Part shown: piece by piece, positions 35,568 through 44,811 of the stretch | Numbering within the stretch: position 1 is the first letter of the stretch | How the letters are laid out: each line of letters begins with the position of its first letter | From: JAVBLV01 sp031553195 | GTDB lineage: Bacteria; Bacteroidota; Bacteroidia; Bacteroidales; P3 | Direction of reading: 5' to 3' | Assembly (NCBI GenBank): GCA_031553195.1 | Contig: JAVBLV010000006.1 | Coordinates: 1 to 64,000 of the forward strand | DNA: 64,000 nucleotides | The notes under the pieces: generated by a model | What the model was told of the DNA's origin: nothing | The model's input: only the letters and a program-made list of their open reading frames with translations | Databases searched by the model: none | Translations under genes and position numbers: made by a program

Positions 35568-35641
35568 TCCCCCAACCCCCTAAAGGGGGCTAATTTAAGA
35601 AAAACGACTGCCCAAAAGTCCCCTTTAGGGGATTTAGGGGT
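35568..35641. repeat. Paired C-run/G-run repeats upstream of ubiE
   Basis: CCCCCAACCCCCTAAAGGGGG (split here as 5C-AA-5C-TAAA-5G, 35569-35589) faces TCCCCTTTAGGGGATTTAGGGG (35619-35640), which is of the same design in reverse. Each half has an internal palindrome (CCCCTAAAGGGG type), and the halves are inverted to each other. The 240-base gap otherwise holds nothing recognisable. It may be a repeat-unit pair or an RNA hairpin. Confidence 0.6.
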
Positions 35642-35695
35642 AATAAAATCTGTCTTCTCAAAGGATAGGGCAACATTGCGGATTATCATTAAAAC

Positions 35696-36691
35696 TTATA
35701 ATTTTAGAGTTTCTTCCATAAGACGTTCTTTGCTAATAGGAACGACTCCCACCGACTCGCAAACGATTCCGCCCGCCAGATTTGAAATTTTCACCATATC
35801 TTCGGTATTCATTCCTATGGCCAAACAAAGAGTAGCCACGCTAATGACAGTATCTCCCGCGCCCGAAACATCGGCTATGATGCGAACATGCGCAGGAATT
35901 AAAATAGAGTGTTTGTTATTTTTTGCATTTCTGTCTCTTGCAAAAGCGCCCTTTTCCGAAAGCGTTACCAGCACAATGTCTATATTTTGTTTTTCCTGTA
36001 ATGAAAGAGCGACCATTCCAAGTTGTTCCTCGGAGGTCTCCATTATTTCTATTTTCAATCCCTCCTTTAATTCTTTCAGATTCGGCTTAAACAGCGTCAC
36101 ATCTTTGAAGCAGTTAAAATTTCGTTTTTTAGGATCGACCGTCGTTGGAATATTCAGTTGTTTTGCCTTCTTTGTAATTTGTTCGATAACTGCTTGCGTT
36201 ATACAACCTTTGTCATAATCCTGGAAAATAATGGCTTCTATTTTTTTTGAATCGATAATATGAAGTATGTTTTGGATAAACAAATCTTCTTCTTGCTTTG
36301 ACAGAGGAGAACTTATTTCCTCGTCAACCCTCAACATTTGCATATTATTTCCTATAACCCTGAATTTTGTAGTGGTAATGCGATTGCTGGAGTTTATGAT
36401 CCCTATTGTTTCCATTCCCGAACCGGACATCAGATTTAAAAGAACTTCTGCTTTTGTATCGTTGCCTACTACGGAACATAAAATAGGGTTGGCTTCCAAT
36501 GCCTGAATATTCAAAGCTACATTAGCGGCTCCGCCTAAACGATCTTCGCGTTTTGTCACAGCCACCACGGGAACGGGCGCTTCAGGGGAAATCCTATCTA
36601 CTTTTCCCCATATATAAGAATCAATCATTACATCGCCGACGATAAGGATATTTAATCCTTTAAACTGATTAATAAAATTAGCGTAATCCAT
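35696..36691 (-). CDS. Heptose-7-phosphate kinase-like PfkB protein
   Basis: A 331-residue ribokinase-family protein resembling the kinase half of HldE (RfaE domain I), which makes heptose 1,7-bisphosphate for lipopolysaccharide. The start is VGDVMIDSYIWGKVDRISPE with EAPVPVV. The core has RLGGAANVALNI, the substrate side IIFQDYDKGCIT, and the nucleotide/oxyanion site SGAGDTVISVATL. The adenylyltransferase half is absent, as in two-gene versions. It lies 39 bases downstream of the DUF1573 gene. Substrate specificity is inferred from similarity only. Confidence 0.88.
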   Translation of the reverse strand: MDYANFINQFKGLNILIVGDVMIDSYIWGKVDRISPEAPVPVVAVTKREDRLGGAANVALNIQALEANPILCSVVGNDTKAEVLLNLMSGSGMETIGIINSSNRITTTKFRVIGNNMQMLRVDEEISSPLSKQEEDLFIQNILHIIDSKKIEAIIFQDYDKGCITQAVIEQITKKAKQLNIPTTVDPKKRNFNCFKDVTLFKPNLKELKEGLKIEIMETSEEQLGMVALSLQEKQNIDIVLVTLSEKGAFARDRNAKNNKHSILIPAHVRIIADVSGAGDTVISVATLCLAIGMNTEDMVKISNLAGGIVCESVGVVPISKERLMEETLKL

Positions 36692-36730
36692 TTTAGTGAA
36701 AAATATTAATTAGTTCCCCTTCAATAATCT

Positions 36731-37136
36731 TTACTGCAATTCTGCCTTTATTTGGAATTTATTTATTTCAGGATCGGTATTTGCAAAGATCATTATAGAC
36801 TTGTGTAAAAAGCCTTTTTTTCGCCCCGTTGTCTTTACCGTAAAACCTATCGTATCTGTTTGACCTTTTGCCAATGATTTGTTTTTGTTATGAACGGTCG
36901 TACATCCGCAATCTCCCAATATCTGCTTGTATACCAAGTCTTCATCGCCTACGTTTTTCACAACAAAAAAAACCTGTTAACGTGCTTCCAATGGCAACCC
37001 GTCCAAAGTCCTTTTCTGTTTTCAACATTTCTATTTTGGTCGTTTTTAAAGGAACTTTATTTTTTGTATTACAGGCAGGTAAAACTAATAAGCAAATAAT
37101 TAACGCTATGATTGTATTTTTCAACAGCCGAACCAT
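36731..37136 (-). pseudogene. DUF1573 lipoprotein with a frameshift in an A8 tract
   Basis: The ATG at 37136 opens a lipoprotein signal (LIICLLVLPAC) and the start of an Ig-like DUF1573 domain (EKDFGRVAIGSTLTGFF), which then runs into a stop at 36942. One frame over, the domain continues perfectly as VVKNVGDEDLVYKQILG, DCGCTTVHNKNKSLAKGQ and ends at 36731. The switch lies at a run of eight As (36965-36972, T8 in the mRNA sense). Removing one T restores the full 134-residue protein. It is either a real frameshift, a sequencing error, or slippage-rescued. Confidence 0.85.
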
Positions 37137-37181
37137 TATAGTCTATTTGTGAATATTTTGTAAAACATTGAAATAAAAGAA

Positions 37182-37322
37182 ATAAGAGCGTGAAACGTGA
37201 AGATCGTAAGATCGTAAGACGTGTAAGACTGTAAGAGCGTGAGATATGTCTTCTTATTCTCTTGCATTTTTTATTCTTTTCCCTCTCCCCTCTTACTTTC
37301 TTGCGTTCTTATGCTCTTACCG
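37182..37322. repeat. Inverted TCTTACG-type heptad arrays behind secA
   Basis: The left arm (37182-37245) holds GTAAGAN-like units (TCGTAAGA, CGTAAGA, GTGTAAGA, CTGTAAGA). The right arm (37288-37322) holds complementary TCTTAC/TTCTTGCG-like units. The arms can pair over about 30 bases with mismatches. The structure lies right after the secA stop and could serve as its terminator. Confidence 0.65.
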
Positions 37323-37324
37323 TC

Positions 37325-40300
37325 CTATATCTCTTCGTCTTTTCCGTGGCATTGTTTATATTTTTTCCCGCTTCCGCAGGGGCAAGGATCATTCCTGCCC
37401 ACCTTTTTTTCCACTCTTACAGGTTGTGGCTTTTGCGCTTCAGAAGTACGTTGTTTCATTACTTCATCTTCATCGCGACTGGTTTTTAACTTACTCATAT
37501 CGCTCTGAGGAACATGGGCTTCTCTTACGGTGGTTCCTTCGGCCATCGGCAACGAAGCTCTGCTCAAAAATGAAATTACTTCCTTGTTGATATTGATGAT
37601 CATTTTCTGGAATAAACCAAAAGATTCAAATTTATAGATCAATAGCGGATCTTTTTGTTCGTAGGCTGCATTTTGTACGGAATGTCTCAATTCATCCAAT
37701 TCGCGTAAATGTTCTTTCCATTGTTCGTCAATAATAGCCAATGTAATACTCTTTTCAACAGACAAGCAAATTTCTTTTCCATTGGTTTCGTAAGATTTTG
37801 CCAAAGGAGCCACAATGTTGATTACTTTATGTTTATCTGTAATGGGAATGGCAATATTTTCATAACGGTTACCCTGCATTTCATATACATTCTTTACCAA
37901 TGGGTAAGTCAAAGTTGCCAAACGTTGCATACGTTCTTTGTATTCCTTGTAAAGAATATCATAAGTCCTTTCCATCAGCTCCTGTTTTCCCTCTTTTTCG
38001 AATTCATTTTCGGTAACCGGCGATTCCATTCCGAAAGTCTTGATAATTTCGAAATTAAAACCTTCAAAATCGCGGGCATGGTGATAGGAATTGAAAATAT
38101 TTTCACAGGTATCGTACAACATATTGGCAATATCGATCTCTAACTTATCGCCATACAATGCATTTTTCCGCTTGCTATAGATCACCGTCCGTTGGTTATT
38201 CATTACGTCGTCGTACTCCAACAAACGTTTACGAATACCGAAGTTATTTTCCTCTACTTTCTTTTGCGCCCGCTCTATAGAACGGGTAATCATAGAATGT
38301 TGGATGACTTCCCCCTCTTTCAAACCCATTCTGTCCATAATGCGCGCAATCCGTTCGGAACCGAACAAACGCATAAGGTCGTCTTCCAGAGAAACAAAAA
38401 ATTGAGAACTACCCGGGTCTCCCTGACGTCCGGAACGTCCGCGCAACTGACGGTCTACGCGACGGGATTCATGGCGTTCCGTGCCGATAATAGCCAAACC
38501 TCCCGCATCTTTTACGCCTGCGCCTAATTTAATATCCGTTCCACGACCTGCCATATTGGTTGCAATCGTCACCGTTTTGGCAATCCCCGCCTCGGCCACA
38601 ATATCGGCCTCCTTTTTATGCAACTTCGCATTCAATACATTATGCTTGATATTGCGGAGTTTTAGCATCTTACTTAACAATTCCGAAGTTTCTACCGAAG
38701 TCGTGCCTACCAATACGGGCCGGTCTATATCGATTAAATGTTGGATTTCCTCAATGATGGCGGTATATTTTTCCCGTTTGGTTTTGTATACCATATCTTC
38801 ATTATCCTTACGAATAATGGGACGATTGGTCGGGATTACGACCACATCCAACTTATAGATATTCCATAACTCGCCGGCCTCCGTTTCAGCAGTACCTGTC
38901 ATACCGGCCAGTTTTTTATACATACGGAAATAATTCTGCAACGTAATTGTTGCATAGGTTTGCGTAGCCGCTTCCACCTTCACGTTTTCCTTTGCTTCGA
39001 TGGCTTGATGTAAGCCGTCGGAATAACGGCGGCCTTCCATGATACGACCGGTTTGTTCATCGACAATTTTTACTTTATTGTCCATAATTACGTATTCGAC
39101 GTCATTTTCGAAAAGGGTATACGCTTTTAACAACTGATTAACCGTATGCACTCTTTCGGACTGCGCCGCATAGCGAATTAGAATTTCGTCTTTTTGAGCG
39201 GCTTTATCTTGAGCGGGCAGATTTTGTTTCTCCAATTCGGCAATTTCGGCGCCTACATCGGGTAAAAGATATAATTTAGGATCTTCCCCAATGCTGGAAA
39301 GAAACTCGATTCCTTTTTCGGAAAAGTCCACACTATGTTGTTTTTCATCCACGACAAAATAAAGTTCGTCGTCAATAACATGCATGTTCTTATTTTGTTC
39401 CTGCATGTAGAAGTTTTCCGTTTTAAGCATCAGGGATTTCATTCCCTGTTCGCTCAAAAACTTAATAAGGGCTTTATTGCGAGGTAATCCGTGATATGCC
39501 CGCAACAATAATATGCCTCCCTTTTTTTCGTCTTCCGAAGAAGGATTTCCAGACAAAAGTCTTTTTGCATCGGCTAAAATCTGGGTAACCAAATTACGTT
39601 GCGCATTATAAATCTTCTCAATAATCGGTTTGAAATTGTCAAACTCCTGGTCGTCGCCTTTAGGCGTGGGGCCGGAAATAATCAAAGGCGTACGCGCATC
39701 GTCTATCAACACAGAGTCGACCTCGTCCACAATGGCGTAATTATGGGGACGTTGCACCAATTCTTCCGGATTACGGCACATATTATCGCGCAAATAATCG
39801 AAACCGAATTCATTGTTGGTTCCATAAGTAATATCTGCCAGATAAGCTTGTTTGCGTTCTTCGGAATGAGGTTCATGCTTGTCAATGCAATCCACTCTCA
39901 ATCCGTGGAATTCAAATATCATCCCCATCCATTCCGAGTCGCGCTTTGCCAAATAATCATTGACGGTAACAACATGAACGCCCTTTCCGGAAAGCGCATT
40001 TAAATAAACAGGTAAAGTCGCCACCAGCGTTTTTCCTTCCCCTGTAGCCATTTCGGCAATTTTTCCTTGATGCAATACGGTACCTCCAATAAGTTGGACG
40101 TCATAATGCACCATATCCCACTTAATTACGCTCCCGCCAGCGCTCCATGAGTTTTGATAATATACTTTATCTCCCCGGATATTCACGCTGTCGCGGGTAG
40201 CCGCCAAATCACGATCATAATCGGTGGCGGTGGCTTCCACCTCTTCGTTTTCGGTAAAAAGACGAGCCGTTTCTTTTACGACGGCAAACGCCTCGGGTAA

Positions 40301-40618
40301 AATATCGTTAAGTTCGCTTTGGGTTTTATCGTATATTTCTTTTTCCAACTTTTCTATGCGAGCATAAGCATCTTCCTTATCTTCGATACTCATGTCGTAA
40401 TCCTGTTCTATCCGCTCCTTTAGTTCTCTAATCTCTTGTTCTTCGTCTCTAATTCGTTCTTTAATTCGTTCTTTAAATTCGATAGTTTTAGCTCTAAGTT
40501 CATCGGCGCTTAAATTTTTTATTGTTTCGTAAGCTGTTTTGGCAGATTCTGCAAAAGGAGCTATTTCTCTTAAGTCTCGTTGCGATTTGTTTCCGAAAAG
40601 CGTTGATAAAAAACCCAT
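37325..40618 (-). CDS. secA: Preprotein translocase ATPase SecA
   Basis: The motor that pushes unfolded precursors through SecYEG. The 1097 residues exceed the usual 850-900 because of insertions typical of this phylum, for example near 330-440 between the DEAD motor halves. Walker A is EMATGEGKTLVATLPVYLN, and the DEAD-like box is IVDEVDSVLIDDARTPLIIS. The second fold has AGRGTDIKLG and RQLRGRSGRQGDPG. The C terminus has the zinc and SecB-type motif GRNDPCPCGSGKKYKQCHG. It supplies T9SS cargo to the periplasm. It starts 37 bases after the small membrane protein gene. Confidence 0.98.
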   Translation of the reverse strand: MGFLSTLFGNKSQRDLREIAPFAESAKTAYETIKNLSADELRAKTIEFKERIKERIRDEEQEIRELKERIEQDYDMSIEDKEDAYARIEKLEKEIYDKTQSELNDILPEAFAVVKETARLFTENEEVEATATDYDRDLAATRDSVNIRGDKVYYQNSWSAGGSVIKWDMVHYDVQLIGGTVLHQGKIAEMATGEGKTLVATLPVYLNALSGKGVHVVTVNDYLAKRDSEWMGMIFEFHGLRVDCIDKHEPHSEERKQAYLADITYGTNNEFGFDYLRDNMCRNPEELVQRPHNYAIVDEVDSVLIDDARTPLIISGPTPKGDDQEFDNFKPIIEKIYNAQRNLVTQILADAKRLLSGNPSSEDEKKGGILLLRAYHGLPRNKALIKFLSEQGMKSLMLKTENFYMQEQNKNMHVIDDELYFVVDEKQHSVDFSEKGIEFLSSIGEDPKLYLLPDVGAEIAELEKQNLPAQDKAAQKDEILIRYAAQSERVHTVNQLLKAYTLFENDVEYVIMDNKVKIVDEQTGRIMEGRRYSDGLHQAIEAKENVKVEAATQTYATITLQNYFRMYKKLAGMTGTAETEAGELWNIYKLDVVVIPTNRPIIRKDNEDMVYKTKREKYTAIIEEIQHLIDIDRPVLVGTTSVETSELLSKMLKLRNIKHNVLNAKLHKKEADIVAEAGIAKTVTIATNMAGRGTDIKLGAGVKDAGGLAIIGTERHESRRVDRQLRGRSGRQGDPGSSQFFVSLEDDLMRLFGSERIARIMDRMGLKEGEVIQHSMITRSIERAQKKVEENNFGIRKRLLEYDDVMNNQRTVIYSKRKNALYGDKLEIDIANMLYDTCENIFNSYHHARDFEGFNFEIIKTFGMESPVTENEFEKEGKQELMERTYDILYKEYKERMQRLATLTYPLVKNVYEMQGNRYENIAIPITDKHKVINIVAPLAKSYETNGKEICLSVEKSITLAIIDEQWKEHLRELDELRHSVQNAAYEQKDPLLIYKFESFGLFQKMIININKEVISFLSRASLPMAEGTTVREAHVPQSDMSKLKTSRDEDEVMKQRTSEAQKPQPVRVEKKVGRNDPCPCGSGKKYKQCHGKDEEI

Positions 40619-40655
40619 ATATTAATTTTTAATTGTTTAGAATACAGCGATTTAA

Positions 40656-40982
40656 CTACTTGTACACAAAAGCATAGTTCCTTTTGAAATACAGAGCGCT
40701 GCAAAACATATGCAAAAGTACAATTTTCTTGCCAATATTATAAGTAAGACATTTCCTCACTATTCCCATTTTAAACCCGCCGGCCATAGAAAGCGCGTTT
40801 AAATTAAAGTGCATGTAATATTTATAATCAACGAATGAATTCCCAATATATATTGACGACAATTGAATGCAAAAAAACAAGCCGAATAAAACGGATAAAA
40901 CGATTCGTACATACTTATTGCGAATGAAAGAAATAAGTATTACAAACATTACCAGCAAAGCGATTAAACCTGTGATTTTCAT
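40656..40982 (-). CDS. Small membrane protein of unknown function
   Basis: A 108-residue protein with two hydrophobic segments at the N terminus (ITGLIALLVMFVILISFI, IVLSVLFGLFFCIQLS). The second half (FVDYKYYMHFNLNALSM, then a Cys/Tyr-rich tail) has no motif I know. The tail looks unlike a normal domain and may be frameshift-derived. It lies ahead of secA on the same strand. Codon use is ordinary. No function can be offered. Confidence 0.55.
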   Translation of the reverse strand: MKITGLIALLVMFVILISFIRNKYVRIVLSVLFGLFFCIQLSSIYIGNSFVDYKYYMHFNLNALSMAGGFKMGIVRKCLTYNIGKKIVLLHMFCSALYFKRNYAFVYK

Positions 40983-41273
40983 TTTTTAATTTGAGAACTT
41001 GATATCTATTGCGTTAATATTTTCATCCATCAGTTGCAATTATTTTCAGGATATTATAAAATATAACTGAAGATTCTTTAAATAATAAACCCTTGGTACC
41101 GTTAATAATTGGCTCCTTTATATTTTTTTTGCATCAAACTGTATTTAAGAATAATAGCAAAGGAAACAAATTGATGGAATTAAGATAAAAGACATGGCGC
41201 AGGTTCTAAGAACTTTTTAAATACGCCAATCCGAAGTTATTATTGTATGGATTGGGAAAGTTTCTGGAATTTA

Positions 41274-41424
41274 GAAGTCGTTTTAATTTTTATGGAAAAG
41301 ATTTTGACAGATAAAGCGGGGTTGTAAACAGAATTTTTCAAAGATAGCGGCGGCTACTGGGTAGGAATTCCGACAAAGAGAGAGCGTTTATAGTACGTCA
41401 TAAAAGAACCTTTAAACAACTATT
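41274..41424. mobile_element. Palindromic element, degenerate copy C
   Basis: The order and spacing of the inner landmarks matches copy A: TTTTTATGGAAAAGATTTTG, GACAGATAAAG, GGAATTCCGACAAAGAGAG, TTTAAACAACTA. Many substitutions have eroded the palindrome. It lies 117 bases from copy D in the 677-base gap 40983-41659, which holds no gene and is otherwise AT-rich. Confidence 0.6.
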
Positions 41425-41540
41425 TAGGCAACTAAACCTTTTTGGATAGCAAAATAAAATTTCCTTATCCGGTATTATCTTCGTATTGCATTAAAATGAA
41501 GCCATACAGGTGTCGATTGATTATATTTATTCCAAGTTAA

Positions 41541-41700
41541 GAGGTTGTTTAAAAATTTTTCTATGAAGTATTTTGAGTCTAAAAATGCGCTTTTTTGTCG
41601 GAATTTTTACCAAATAGCTCTACTATTCTTGAAAAATCCCGCCTGCAAAATCGCTATTTTTATCTCTCAAAATCTTTTCCACAAAAATTTAAACAACCTC
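41541..41700. mobile_element. Palindromic element, copy D (overlaps lipB end)
   Basis: The best preserved copy, 160 bp. Outer ends GAGGTTGTTTAAA and TTTAAACAACCTC are perfect inverted repeats, and most inner sequence pairs as well (ATAGCTCTACTAT at the centre). TAA on both flanks looks like a target duplication. The right 41 bases encode the last residues of lipB. Confidence 0.9.
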
Positions 41701-42397
41701 TAAGATGATTTGCTTCTATTATTGAAATAAAATGTTGTTTGAACATTATTTTTACTTCTTTCATGTCAATAGCTCTTTTAAGTTCTTGCTGCATAGAAGT
41801 AACTCCCTTGTCGATAAAACCGCAAGGATTTATATGTTTGTAAAACGATAAATCGGTATTTACATTCAATGCGAAGCCATGCATTGTTATGTAACGGGAA
41901 GCGCGAACGCCGATAGCGCATATTTTACGCGCATCCGGAGAATCGACGTCTATCCAAACGCCTGTTGCGCCGTTCATCCTTTCCGCAGAAATATGAAAAT
42001 CATGTAAAGTTCTGATAATAGCTCCCTCTATGGATGCAATGTATTGTTTTAACGACAATCCTAGAAATTGCAAATCCAATACAGGATAACCAACTATTTG
42101 TCCAGGGCCGTGATAAGTGATATCTCCGCCTCTATCTATCTGAAAAAATGAAGCTCCGATCTTTTTCAGAAAAGATTCGTCAATCAAAAGATTATGCGGT
42201 TTCCCATGTTTCCCTAAAGTGTAAACATGCGGGTGTTCGCAAAAAATTACGCGTTGATTTTTTTGTATATCATTTTCGTTTTGCTCATTCCGGAATTGCA
42301 ATAGTTTTCTAAACAGAGAATCTTGCTGCTCCCATGCTTTCTCATATTCAATGAGCCCCCAATCTTCAAAAGATATTATTTTATCAAAAACATTCAT
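41660..42397 (-). CDS. lipB: Octanoyl-[ACP]:protein octanoyltransferase
   Basis: It moves octanoate from acyl carrier protein to lipoyl domains. The 245 residues have the family signatures GKHGKPHNLL, DRGGDITYHGPGQIVGYPV and HGFALNVNTDLSFYKHINPC (catalytic Lys in a GVRASRYITMHGF segment and Cys in NPCG). The body probably ended near ISIIEANHL. The last 13 residues (RGCLNFCGKDFER) and the stop codon come from palindromic element copy D. The tail is outside the conserved fold, so activity is probably kept. Confidence 0.94.
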   Translation of the reverse strand: MNVFDKIISFEDWGLIEYEKAWEQQDSLFRKLLQFRNEQNENDIQKNQRVIFCEHPHVYTLGKHGKPHNLLIDESFLKKIGASFFQIDRGGDITYHGPGQIVGYPVLDLQFLGLSLKQYIASIEGAIIRTLHDFHISAERMNGATGVWIDVDSPDARKICAIGVRASRYITMHGFALNVNTDLSFYKHINPCGFIDKGVTSMQQELKRAIDMKEVKIMFKQHFISIIEANHLRGCLNFCGKDFER

Positions 42398-42564
42398 AAA
42401 GCGCTTTCTATCAAAATTATCGAGATCTTGTCAGATTTATCTCTTTATTTCTTCTGTTTTAATAATTTATTTTTCTTTCAGAAATATCCTTGCTTTTGTA
42501 CATTGGATTCTACTTACTTGAAATTAGAATATCAAAATTCTTAGCAACTGTTTAAAATTTCTAA

Positions 42565-43302
42565 CTATTGATTATCCGCATTATCAGGCGGGAATAAGGT
42601 TTTGTAGGTCTTTTCGGCAGCCAATTGTTCAGCCGCTTTTATGGAATAATTAATTCCTTTTTCATGAGGTTCGCCATTAATAAACACTTGGGAGGTGTAC
42701 TGTTTCCGGTTCCCTACAGTCAAAACCTCTGTTACCTCAAAAGATATTTTTTTTCTTTCTTTTTGCCCCCAATCAATTAGCTTACTTTTAAAATTCCAAT
42801 CCGATGTTTCTAATTCATCAATGTTCATATACATTTGTATAATTCTATTCAGAACGATTTTTTTGGTAAAATTATATCCGCGTTCTAAATAAATGGCTCC
42901 GATTAACGCTTCGAAGGCGTCGCCATCCATCGAATTGAAAACAGAATGACTATCTTTATTGTGCTGGATAAGAATAGGTAATCCTATTTTTTGAGAAAGT
43001 TTATTGAGATTGGAACGACTAACGATCTTGGAACGCATTTCTGTTAGAAATCCTTCTCCCTGGAAAGGATATTTTCTAAAAAGGAAATCTGCGACAATAG
43101 CGCTCAAAATAGCATCTCCCAGATATTCCAGGCGTTCGTTATTCAACTTCCCATTTTTAGCATGAAATTGTTTAGATACCGATTTATGAATAAGGGCTAG
43201 CTTATATAAAGAAATATTCTTGGGCTTAAATCCAAGAATATTTCTAAAAAACTGCAATATTTCCGTATCTGCTTTTGTTTGCTTTCGGACAAACTTAAAC
43301 AT
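42565..43302 (-). CDS. rnc: Ribonuclease III
   Basis: Double-stranded RNA endonuclease for rRNA and mRNA processing. The catalytic signature ERLEYLGDAILSAIVADFL is near 60-80, the second metal site is in DGDAFEALIGAIYLERG, and the dsRNA-binding domain occupies about the last 75 residues (WGQKERKKISFEV, AAEQLAAEKTYKTLF). Its length of 245 is normal. Its ATG overlaps the stop of fabF by one base, so the two are coupled. Confidence 0.96.
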   Translation of the reverse strand: MFKFVRKQTKADTEILQFFRNILGFKPKNISLYKLALIHKSVSKQFHAKNGKLNNERLEYLGDAILSAIVADFLFRKYPFQGEGFLTEMRSKIVSRSNLNKLSQKIGLPILIQHNKDSHSVFNSMDGDAFEALIGAIYLERGYNFTKKIVLNRIIQMYMNIDELETSDWNFKSKLIDWGQKERKKISFEVTEVLTVGNRKQYTSQVFINGEPHEKGINYSIKAAEQLAAEKTYKTLFPPDNADNQ

Positions 43303-44555
43303 TAAGATTCCATTTTTTTGAATGCAAGGCTAACATTATGTCCTCCAAATCCGAACGTATTGGTTAAAGCAAAATTTACAATGCGATTCTGGGCTTTATT
43401 GAATGTAAAATTCAAACTAGGAATCTCTTCATCGTCTGTAAAATGATTTATAGTTGGGGGAACAATATCATTTTTTACCGCCAAAACAGTTGCCACTGCT
43501 TCAATAGCGCCGGCGGCGCCTAATAGGTGCCCTGTCATTGACTTTGTAGAATTGATATTTATTTTTTTTGCTAATTCTTCTCCAAAGAGGTTGTAGATGG
43601 CTTTGGCTTCAGCGGGATCTCCCACAGGAGTGGACGTTCCGTGCGTGTTGATATGATCAACATCCGATAATTGTAAACCTGCTTCTTCGACAGCTAATTT
43701 CATAGCCATCATCGCGCCCCTTCCTTCCGGATGAGTAGCCGTCATATGATAAGCGTCGGCAGTTAAGCCGCTACCTACCATTTCGGCATATATTTTTGCG
43801 CCGCGCGCTTTAGCATGCTCATATTCTTCCAAAATCAGAGCGCCTGCCCCGTCCCCTAATACAAATCCATCACGATCTTTATCAAACGGACGCGAAGCTG
43901 TTTTCGGGTCATCGTTACGGGTAGATAGGGCTTGCAATGCATTAAACCCTCCAATGCCTGTTTCAGTAACAGCCGCTTCCGAACCTCCTGCAATAATAAT
44001 ATCGGCTTTCCCCAAACGAATCAGGTTAAAAGCGTCGGCTATTGAATTAGCAGAAGAAGCGCAAGCCGAAACTGTTGCGAAGTTTGGTCCGCATAACCCA
44101 TGTTTAATTGAAATATGACCGGCGGCGATATCGGCAATCATCTTAGGAATAAAAAACGGACTAAAGCGAGGGGTTCCATTTCCTTTCGCAAAATCCGATA
44201 CTTCTTGTTGGAAAGAAAGTATCCCTCCTATTCCCGACGACCATATAACGCCAATACGATCTTTGTTCAACTTGTCTAAATCCATACCCGCATCTTCAAT
44301 TGCCTGATCCGCGGTTACTATTCCATACTGGGAATACAAGTCAAACTTACGAGCCTCTTTTCTATCAAAGAAGTTATTCGGATCAAATCCTTTTACTTCA
44401 CATGCAAATTGGGTTTTAAATAAGCTCGGATCAAATCGTGTTATTCTGTCTGCACCGCTTACTCCTTTCAGTAAAGCAGCCCAGTATTCTGTAGCGCTAT
44501 TACCAATAGGAGTAAGAGATCCAAGACCTGTAACAACTACTCTTTTCAAATTCAT
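43302..44555 (-). CDS. fabF: 3-oxoacyl-[ACP] synthase II
   Basis: Condensing enzyme of fatty-acid elongation. The 417 residues have the nucleophilic Cys in TVSACASSANSIADAF, the His residues in NTHGTSTPVGDPAE and STKSMTGHLLGAAGAIEA, and the C-terminal TNTFGFGGHNVSLAF. It lies between acpP (19 bases before) and rnc (1-base overlap), the conserved acpP-fabF-rnc order of the phylum. Confidence 0.98.
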   Translation of the reverse strand: MNLKRVVVTGLGSLTPIGNSATEYWAALLKGVSGADRITRFDPSLFKTQFACEVKGFDPNNFFDRKEARKFDLYSQYGIVTADQAIEDAGMDLDKLNKDRIGVIWSSGIGGILSFQQEVSDFAKGNGTPRFSPFFIPKMIADIAAGHISIKHGLCGPNFATVSACASSANSIADAFNLIRLGKADIIIAGGSEAAVTETGIGGFNALQALSTRNDDPKTASRPFDKDRDGFVLGDGAGALILEEYEHAKARGAKIYAEMVGSGLTADAYHMTATHPEGRGAMMAMKLAVEEAGLQLSDVDHINTHGTSTPVGDPAEAKAIYNLFGEELAKKININSTKSMTGHLLGAAGAIEAVATVLAVKNDIVPPTINHFTDDEEIPSLNFTFNKAQNRIVNFALTNTFGFGGHNVSLAFKKMES

Positions 44556-44574
44556 AGATTGAAATTGAAATTAA

Positions 44575-44811
44575 TTACTTTGTTGCACTTTCAATATAAG
44601 CAATGGCATCACCTACAGTAGTGATTTTTTCAGCTTGATCGTCGGGTATGGAAATATCAAATTCTTTTTCAAGTTCCATGATTAATTCTACCGTATCTAA
44701 CGAATCAGCTCCCAAATCATTTGTGAAGCTTGCTTCAGGAGTTACATCTTTTTCATCTACTCCTAGCTTATCAATGATGATAGCCTTTACTTTTGTTGCA
44801 ATTTCAGACAT
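44575..44811 (-). CDS. acpP: Acyl carrier protein
   Basis: A 78-residue, acidic carrier. The phosphopantetheine is attached to Ser in LGADSLDTVELIMELEKEF. Helix I is MSEIATKVKAIIIDKLGV. It heads the acpP-fabF-rnc operon. A TTACTTTG sequence 30-37 bases upstream on the same strand resembles a -7 box but has T in place of the A. Confidence 0.98.
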   Translation of the reverse strand: MSEIATKVKAIIIDKLGVDEKDVTPEASFTNDLGADSLDTVELIMELEKEFDISIPDDQAEKITTVGDAIAYIESATK

